Below, in pieces: positions 1 to 3,662 of a DNA stretch of 5,637 bases (positions are counted from its first letter, which is position 1; each line of letters starts with the position of its first letter). The notes under the pieces were generated by a model that was not told the origin of the DNA, searched no databases, and saw only the letters and a program-made list of their open reading frames with translations. The DNA is taken from the NCBI GenBank assembly GCA_021794255.1, contig JAJYRF010000003.1, forward strand, positions 1-5,637, read 5' to 3'. Source of the DNA: a bacterium. Lineage in GTDB: Bacteria; SZUA-79; Acidulodesulfobacterales; Acidulodesulfobacteraceae. The translations under genes were made by a program, and so were the position numbers.

Positions 1-446
1 GAAGTCGCAGCGGTTTTTTCTTTTTCATCCGATACTTTATTTTCATCATTTTGACCGACAGGTTCTGTGCTATCGTGCCTATCCTGAGAATTATCGGGAT
101 TATTGACTTTTGCTTCTTCAAATGCATCGTTCCATGAAATATCGTCTATAGATTCGGCTTCTTTTTTTTTGTTCTGTTCTGCGTCCCCTTCATTATTGAC
201 GGCGGTATCTGCATCAAAACCGCTGATTTCTTTATCTTTCTTATTATCATCTTTGCCGTTTCCATTGTTATTACCGCCGGCTTTTGCTTCTTCTTTAAAT
301 GCATCATCCCAGGAAATGTTATCGTCTGCATCTTTACCTTTATTTTCATTTATTGAAGCATTTATTGAAGATGGTTTAATAGTAGGTTTAGATACTTCAT
401 CGGTTTTTTTATTTTTTTCTTCTTCCTGCTGCTCAGTTTGACTCAT
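1..446 (-). CDS. fliN: FliN, flagellar motor switch protein, N-terminal part (3' end outside window)
   Basis: Open frame of 148 codons from ATG at 446, running off the left edge without a stop. FliN forms the lower C-ring with FliM and docks FliH/FliI of the export apparatus. The diagnostic SpoA domain is not in the window, so the call rests on position (directly after fliL-fliM) and on an N-terminal motif. The visible part is highly charged (Asp, Glu, Lys, Asn) and looks disordered. It carries two copies of a short Trp motif: residues 41-55 around ISWDDAFKEE and 101-113 around ISWNDAFEE. These resemble the DDLWAEALSEQ segment near the start of E. coli FliN. At 148+ residues before any SpoA domain, this extension alone exceeds the whole E. 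coli protein (about 137 aa). The start is supported by a GAGGGG ribosome site about 8 nt upstream, inside the fliM end. The gene overlaps fliM by 14 nt, suggesting translational coupling. A FliY-like variant cannot be excluded. Confidence 0.82.
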   Translation of the reverse strand, partial: MSQTEQQEEEKNKKTDEVSKPTIKPSSINASINENKGKDADDNISWDDAFKEEAKAGGNNNGNGKDDNKKDKEISGFDADTAVNNEGDAEQNKKKEAESIDDISWNDAFEEAKVNNPDNSQDRHDSTEPVGQNDENKVSDEKEKTAAT

Positions 447-1434
447 CGTAATACCCCTCTTTTTCTAATGGAATAGATGAAATTAATTTTACCGCAAGCT
501 GATTTTGCATTTTACCCGGATAAGCTAAGTATTTCGGTATATTTTCGACTCTAACAACTAAAGGTTCTACAACCTGTTTATCAAGAATAAGAACATCGCC
601 TTTTTTTATATTTAAAAAGTCCCTTGTCTTTATTTCAGTTCTGCCAAGCTCAACTCTCATATTTAAATCAGATTCTTTCAGTCTTTCTTTAAACCTTTGT
701 ATCCATCTTGAATCTACTTCTAATTGCTCGCTTTGAAAACCGCTGTATAATTTTTCCTTAACAGGCTCAATCATAGAATAAGGCAGGCAAATCATAAACC
801 TTGAAACAGCTCCTTCAATATCAACTTCAAATCTATTTACTATAACTACTTCGGTAGGAGTGACAATAGTGGCAAATTGCGGGTTAATTTCGCTTCTCTG
901 AAATTCTAATTCAACGGGACTGACAGGTTTCCATGCCTCTTTAATATCGGCAAATGCCATATCAATGACTTTTTTTATCAACTTATTTTCTATCGGCGAA
1001 AAATCTCTGCCTTCAACTTTAACATGAAGGTCAGTATTGCCGCCAAAAAAAATATCTATAAGATTATAAACAAGCCGCGCATCAAGAACAAATATACCGA
1101 ATCCGCGAAGTGGGGGCATTTTAAAAATTGTAAGGCTTGTCGGAAGCGGTATATTTTTTAGAAATTCGCCGAATTTTTGCATATCGACGGAAGTCCACGT
1201 TACTTCGGCAACTTTTCTCAATGTTGAAGTTAAATCATTTCTTAAAAGTCTAGCAAATCTTTCGTTGATAATTTCTAATGTAGGCATTCTGCCGCGGACT
1301 ATTCTGTCCTGAGATGTTAAATCATAAGACCTTACCCCGCCTGTTTGTTCAGGTTTTTTTTCAGCTTCTATAGCGCCTGAAGATATGCCTCTTAGCAGCG
1401 CATTTACTTCTTCTTGAGATAAAACATCAGCCAT
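433..1434 (-). CDS. fliM: FliM, flagellar motor switch protein
   Basis: Complete 333-residue protein, the usual FliM length. FliM forms the C-ring wall, binds phosphorylated CheY and relays the signal to FliG. Residues 5-14 (LSQEEVNALL) are the N-terminal CheY-binding segment. A short linker leads to the CheC-like middle domain at about 45-235, containing SYDLTSQDRIVRGRMPTLE (36-54) and KVEGRDF (139-145). The FliG-facing loop reads GGNT at 131-134, where GGxG is usual. GFQSEQLEVDSRWIQRFKERL leads into the C-terminal SpoA domain at about 250-325 (VELGRTEIKTRDFLNIKKGD). The wording is close to deltaproteobacterial FliM as I remember it. The ATG at 1434 fits the conserved N-terminus, yet no Shine-Dalgarno is visible: the 65-bp gap after fliL (1435-1499) is almost pure A/T. 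The stop overlaps the fliN start by 14 nt. Confidence 0.98.
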   Translation of the reverse strand: MADVLSQEEVNALLRGISSGAIEAEKKPEQTGGVRSYDLTSQDRIVRGRMPTLEIINERFARLLRNDLTSTLRKVAEVTWTSVDMQKFGEFLKNIPLPTSLTIFKMPPLRGFGIFVLDARLVYNLIDIFFGGNTDLHVKVEGRDFSPIENKLIKKVIDMAFADIKEAWKPVSPVELEFQRSEINPQFATIVTPTEVVIVNRFEVDIEGAVSRFMICLPYSMIEPVKEKLYSGFQSEQLEVDSRWIQRFKERLKESDLNMRVELGRTEIKTRDFLNIKKGDVLILDKQVVEPLVVRVENIPKYLAYPGKMQNQLAVKLISSIPLEKEGYYDESN

Positions 1435-1499
1435 AATATTAAATTAATTTTAAAATAACAAACTTTACAAAAATAAATTAAATTATTAAATAATTAAAA

Positions 1500-2042
1500 T
1501 TACTGCACTAAATAATTATTAAAATAAACACTAACAACCTGCCCTCGTCCTAAAATCATATTAAGACTTCTTGCTATTTGATGTCTCAAAGCAGTTATCC
1601 CAGCAGGAGTGTTAATTTCATGGGATGTTTTTGAACTTAATATCATAATTATACTGTTTCTTATTTGAGGAGTAAGCTGTTTAAAAAGTCCGGCATTGTC
1701 TCCCGGTTTAAGTTCTACTGTTATAGAAACTTTAACGTAGCTTGAAGAATTTTTATTTGCAAGATTTGTCAAAAACGGTTTAAGTTCTATCATGTTTCCC
1801 GGCGTAATATTTTTTCTAACGTTTATTGCGCTGGGCGCAGCCTTGCCGGCAGGTTTAGATAAAATAAAATGATATACCGCAAAACCGCCACCAAGCAATA
1901 TTAATATAGGAACAATTATAAAAATAATTTTTTTTAATCCTAATTTATTTTTAATTTTTTTAGAATCTAATTCTGCTACCGAAGACAATTCGCTGTCGTC
2001 TCTGCCCATTTCTTTATTGCCGTTTGGCTTTTCACTTGCCAT
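1500..2042 (-). CDS. fliL: FliL, flagellar basal body-associated stator protein
   Basis: Complete 180-residue single-pass membrane protein. In known systems FliL surrounds the MotA/MotB stator and supports torque. Residues 1-38 are a polar, Lys-rich cytoplasmic tail, 39-61 are one hydrophobic helix (IIFIIVPILILLGGG and following), and about 80-180 form the periplasmic stomatin-like domain. Family hallmarks are ELKPFLTNLAN (86-96) followed by a beta strand YVKVSITVEL (102-111), then TPAGITALRHQIARSLN and the terminal VYFNNYLVQ, matching the family's usual VYFT-x-F-x-x-Q ending. The ATG at 2042 has a strong ribosome site, GGAGGA, 8 nt upstream (2051-2056). fliM lies 65 bp downstream. Upstream is a 507-bp palindrome-rich gap with a sigma54-type promoter candidate, so fliL is probably the first gene of its own transcript. 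Confidence 0.96.
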   Translation of the reverse strand: MASEKPNGNKEMGRDDSELSSVAELDSKKIKNKLGLKKIIFIIVPILILLGGGFAVYHFILSKPAGKAAPSAINVRKNITPGNMIELKPFLTNLANKNSSSYVKVSITVELKPGDNAGLFKQLTPQIRNSIIMILSSKTSHEINTPAGITALRHQIARSLNMILGRGQVVSVYFNNYLVQ

Positions 2043-2050
2043 TATATAAA

Positions 2051-2056
2051 TCCTCC
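2051..2056 (-). promoter_or_regulatory. Strong Shine-Dalgarno of fliL
   Basis: GGAGGA on the minus strand, 8 nt before the fliL ATG. It stands out because fliM and the motE-like gene have no recognisable ribosome site, so fliL is probably the best-initiated gene of the block. Confidence 0.85.
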
Positions 2057-2099
2057 AGTTTATTTCAAAATTTTAATGCAAAATAATATTCACAAATTT

Positions 2100-2170
2100 A
2101 CTGCATATTATAAATATACGATAAATATACGATAAATATTTTTAATATATAATAAATTATAATATGCAGT
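2100..2170. repeat. 71-bp palindrome in the fliL leader (14-bp perfect arms)
   Basis: ACTGCATATTATAA at 2100-2113 is the exact reverse complement of 2157-2170. The 43-nt interior is nearly all A/T and can add a few more pairs (2114-2118 with 2146-2150). If transcription of fliL starts near 2211, this lies in the 5' untranslated RNA, ending about 44 nt above the ribosome site. It could be a leader hairpin that affects mRNA stability or translation, or an operator. It has no U-tract typical of an intrinsic terminator. Confidence 0.7.
2110..2139. repeat. 11-bp direct tandem repeat (ataaatatacg, about 2.7 copies)
   Basis: Two full copies of ataaatatacg (2110-2120, 2121-2131) and eight bases of a third (2132-2139), inside the loop of the fliL leader palindrome. 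The 12-mer tataaatatacg at 2109-2120 recurs exactly at 2469-2480, just before the second GGGA/TCCC hairpin. Function unknown; iterated protein-binding sites are one possibility. Confidence 0.65.
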
Positions 2171-2221
2171 CGTCAAATAAATCTGACTACAACCATTATA
2201 ATAATAATCTTTCAATATATT

Positions 2222-2237
2222 TGCAACAATTATGCCA
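2222..2237 (-). promoter_or_regulatory. Candidate sigma54 (RpoN) -24/-12 promoter for fliL-fliM-fliN
   Basis: The minus strand reads TGGCATAATTGTTGCA. GG and GC are separated by exactly 10 nt, as in the sigma54 consensus (TGGCAC, 5 nt, TTGCA/T), with one mismatch in the first box. Start of transcription would be near 2211, giving a leader of about 170 nt before fliL. Sigma54 control of flagellar genes is common in Deltaproteobacteria and relatives. In DNA this poor in G/C a chance match is less likely than usual, but no experimental or comparative support is available here. Confidence 0.55.
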
Positions 2238-2277
2238 TTGACGTAATGTATTTAATATTGTTGATAAATTAAAGGAA

Positions 2278-2315
2278 ATTAAAAGGGACACAAATTTAAA
2301 TCTGTCCCTTTTAAT
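2278..2315. terminator. Hairpin 1: GGGACA/TGTCCC palindrome flanked by A4/T4 (terminator or REP-like repeat)
   Basis: ATTAAAAGGGACA at 2278-2290 pairs perfectly with 2303-2315 across a 12-nt loop. With the A-run on one side and T-run on the other it could act as a bidirectional intrinsic terminator. It shares 11-, 10- and 13-bp blocks with the hairpin at 2482-2523, so the pair also looks like copies of a dispersed palindromic repeat. Its centre lies about 85 bp above the inferred sigma54 start, where an activator dyad would be expected, so an enhancer site is a third option. Confidence 0.6.
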
Positions 2316-2369
2316 CTGAATATTAAAAAGATATTAAAATAATAGATGTATAATGTCATATTTTTGACA

Positions 2370-2416
2370 ATTATTATATCTTTTATATTATTATATAATA
2401 TAAAAGATATAATAAT
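2370..2416. repeat. Perfect 21-bp AT inverted repeat with 5-nt loop
   Basis: The arm at 2370-2390 is exactly complementary to 2396-2416, with loop ttata. Only one G/C pair occurs in each arm. It is long enough to extrude or fold, but too AT-rich and without a separate U-tract to be a classical terminator. It lies between the two GGGA/TCCC hairpins. Confidence 0.75.
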
Positions 2417-2481
2417 ATTAAAATATATTAATTTATATTTCCGCCTTGATATAACGAGTTATTAATCCTATAAATATACGT

Positions 2482-2523
2482 AGATTAAAAGGGAACATAT
2501 TTAAATCTGCTCCCTTTTAATCT
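2482..2523 (-). terminator. Hairpin 2: probable terminator after the motE-like gene (second copy of the palindrome)
   Basis: AGATTAAAAGGGA at 2482-2494 pairs perfectly with 2511-2523. Inside there is one A/C mismatch (2495/2510) and two more pairs. It starts 26 nt past the motE-like stop, the expected place for an intrinsic terminator, and TTTT follows the TCCC arm on either strand. It is clearly related to the hairpin at 2278-2315. Confidence 0.6.
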
Positions 2524-2549
2524 CCTTTAATCTTTATTTTTAACAACAA

Positions 2550-3002
2550 TTATTTTCCTGCAATGCTGTTTGTAAAAAAAACGGCGGATTTTGTTTTCAT
2601 ACGCGAGATTATAGACGAAGCAGATTTAGGATTCATATGGGAAAGTATATAAACAGCCAACTGTTTGTTTATATGGGGCAATATTGCAGCTGCTTTTTTA
2701 GGACTCATAGATGAATAAATAATAATAAGACTTTTAACTTTAGCTTTCTGCGAAGCTTTTATAATACTTATTTTAGTTTCTATTTTTTTTAGTTCGTTTA
2801 ACTCGGTTGTTATCTGTTTTTTTAAAATTTGAATTTTAGATTGTTCCGTAGTTAACTTTGATGTTGTCTTTGATGTTAACTTTGACGCATAAACATTTCT
2901 GTCAGTTAAATAAAATTGAAATAATAAAAGAATTAAAAAAAAGAAAAAAATTGAAAAAGAAAAAAATATATATTTATATTCTTTATTAAAACTACAGGAC
3001 AT
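2550..3002 (-). CDS. MotE-like flagellar protein (membrane anchor, coiled coil, MgtE-N/FliG-like helices)
   Basis: Complete 150-residue protein. Residues 11-32 are a very Phe/Leu-rich hydrophobic segment, either an anchor or a signal peptide (a possible cleavage site follows VYA at 37-39). Residues 40-52 contain an imperfect SKLT repeat, and about 53-88 a Lys/Glu-rich coiled coil. About 92-150 is the MotE/MgtE N-terminal-type helical repeat: MSPKKAAAILPHI (99-111) and MNPKSASSIISRM (123-135) are two copies at 24-residue spacing, and the protein ends shortly after. In rhizobia MotE is a periplasmic chaperone for MotC; relatives lie next to fliJ in many flagellar operons (YlxF in Bacillus), where the role is less clear. 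The position after fliJ supports the family call. The ATG at 3002 has no visible Shine-Dalgarno. Runs of seven and eight T in the coding strand encode the Phe stretch. Confidence 0.85.
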   Translation of the reverse strand: MSCSFNKEYKYIFFSFSIFFFFLILLLFQFYLTDRNVYASKLTSKTTSKLTTEQSKIQILKKQITTELNELKKIETKISIIKASQKAKVKSLIIIYSSMSPKKAAAILPHINKQLAVYILSHMNPKSASSIISRMKTKSAVFFTNSIAGK

Positions 3003-3046
3003 ATAGTTAGTGTAATTAATTTTATTTGTTAAGATATTTTATATTA

Positions 3047-3075
3047 ATTATATATTTAAATTATATTTAAGTCAA
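3047..3075 (-). promoter_or_regulatory. Candidate sigma70-type promoter for the motE-like gene
   Basis: On the minus strand TTGACT (3070-3075), a 17-nt spacer and a perfect TATAAT (3047-3052). The start would fall near 3040, leaving about 38 nt of leader. The 151-bp gap 3003-3153 holds nothing else I recognise. TATAAT is frequent by chance in such AT-rich DNA, but the near-consensus -35 at the optimal spacing is less so. Confidence 0.45.
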
Positions 3076-3153
3076 AAGCATCATATATAATATAAATTAA
3101 AGGATATTATTCTGTATCAATTTTTTATAATTTATAATTAGAATATAAATATT

Positions 3154-3591
3154 TTAATTTTGTTCAGCGTTATATTTATTTGACGTTAAATCATTTATAA
3201 TCATTTCTTCTTTTTTAATTAAATTCAATTTATCAATAGCAAGATATTTATCTTTCAATTTTTTTATTTTTTCAAATTCTATTTTGGATTCCAGCAGAAT
3301 TAATCTTCTTTTTTCCAGTTCTTTTTCAATAATATCCTTTTCTTTAAGCGCTGTATTTAAACTATTTATTAATCCCTGATATCCGCTTTCTAAAATTAAA
3401 AAATCATTTATAGATGAAATAGCTGAAGCATTCTTTGAATAATTTAATTTATAGTCTTCTATCTTATTGTTAATATTATTTATATGTAAATTAATTTTAA
3501 TATATTCTTTTTGAACTTTTGAAAATTCAATATAGGATTTATCTTCTATTAATTTTCTGTACTCTAAAATGTTATTAAATTTAAATGGCAT
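3154..3591 (-). CDS. fliJ: FliJ, flagellar export chaperone / ATPase stalk protein
   Basis: A 145-residue protein predicted to be almost wholly a two-helix coiled coil, rich in Lys, Glu, Ile and Leu. FliJ escorts export substrates and sits in the FliI ATPase ring like a rotary stalk. The N-terminus MPFKFNNILEYRKLIED matches the family pattern (Phe-x-Phe ... LEYR ... E), and the second helix ends with ESKIEFEKIKKLKDKYL, also typical. Length equals the usual 140-150. I chose ATG at 3591 over the in-frame TTG at 3600: AAAAGG (GG at 3602-3603) lies 10 nt from the ATG but would nearly touch the TTG. It sits 71 bp after fliK and 151 bp before the motE-like gene, with no terminator-like hairpin in the fliK-fliJ gap, so cotranscription with fliK is likely. 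Confidence 0.9.
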   Translation of the reverse strand: MPFKFNNILEYRKLIEDKSYIEFSKVQKEYIKINLHINNINNKIEDYKLNYSKNASAISSINDFLILESGYQGLINSLNTALKEKDIIEKELEKRRLILLESKIEFEKIKKLKDKYLAIDKLNLIKKEEMIINDLTSNKYNAEQN

Positions 3592-3662
3592 TATTTTCAA
3601 ACCTTTTAGTTTCTTTTAGTTTAAAGATAGTTTAAATCTCTAATTATATTTAAATCTAAAAC

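Noticed and set aside
146..349. Second minus-strand frame of 67 codons inside fliN
   Set aside because: Lies within fliN in another frame; Lys/Met/Ile-rich product with no recognisable features.
103..441. Plus-strand open frame of 112 codons opposite fliN
   Set aside because: Low-complexity Ser/Phe/Leu product, the mirror of Glu/Lys/Asn codons in fliN; no family resemblance or ribosome site.
2149..2176. TTGACG (2171-2176) and TATTAT (2149-2154) with 16-nt spacing on the minus strand, a possible sigma70 promoter for fliL
   Set aside because: Both boxes are imperfect, spacing is sub-optimal and the element is largely inside the palindrome; the sigma54-type element upstream is the better candidate.
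2364..2391. TTGACA and TATTAT on the plus strand, a possible promoter
   Set aside because: There is no plus-strand gene downstream for it to serve, and the second box belongs to the AT palindrome.
3592..3662. Repeated tttaaatct and cttttagttt words in the fliK-fliJ gap
   Set aside because: Short AT-rich words that are likely by chance; no dyad or promoter spacing that I could defend.
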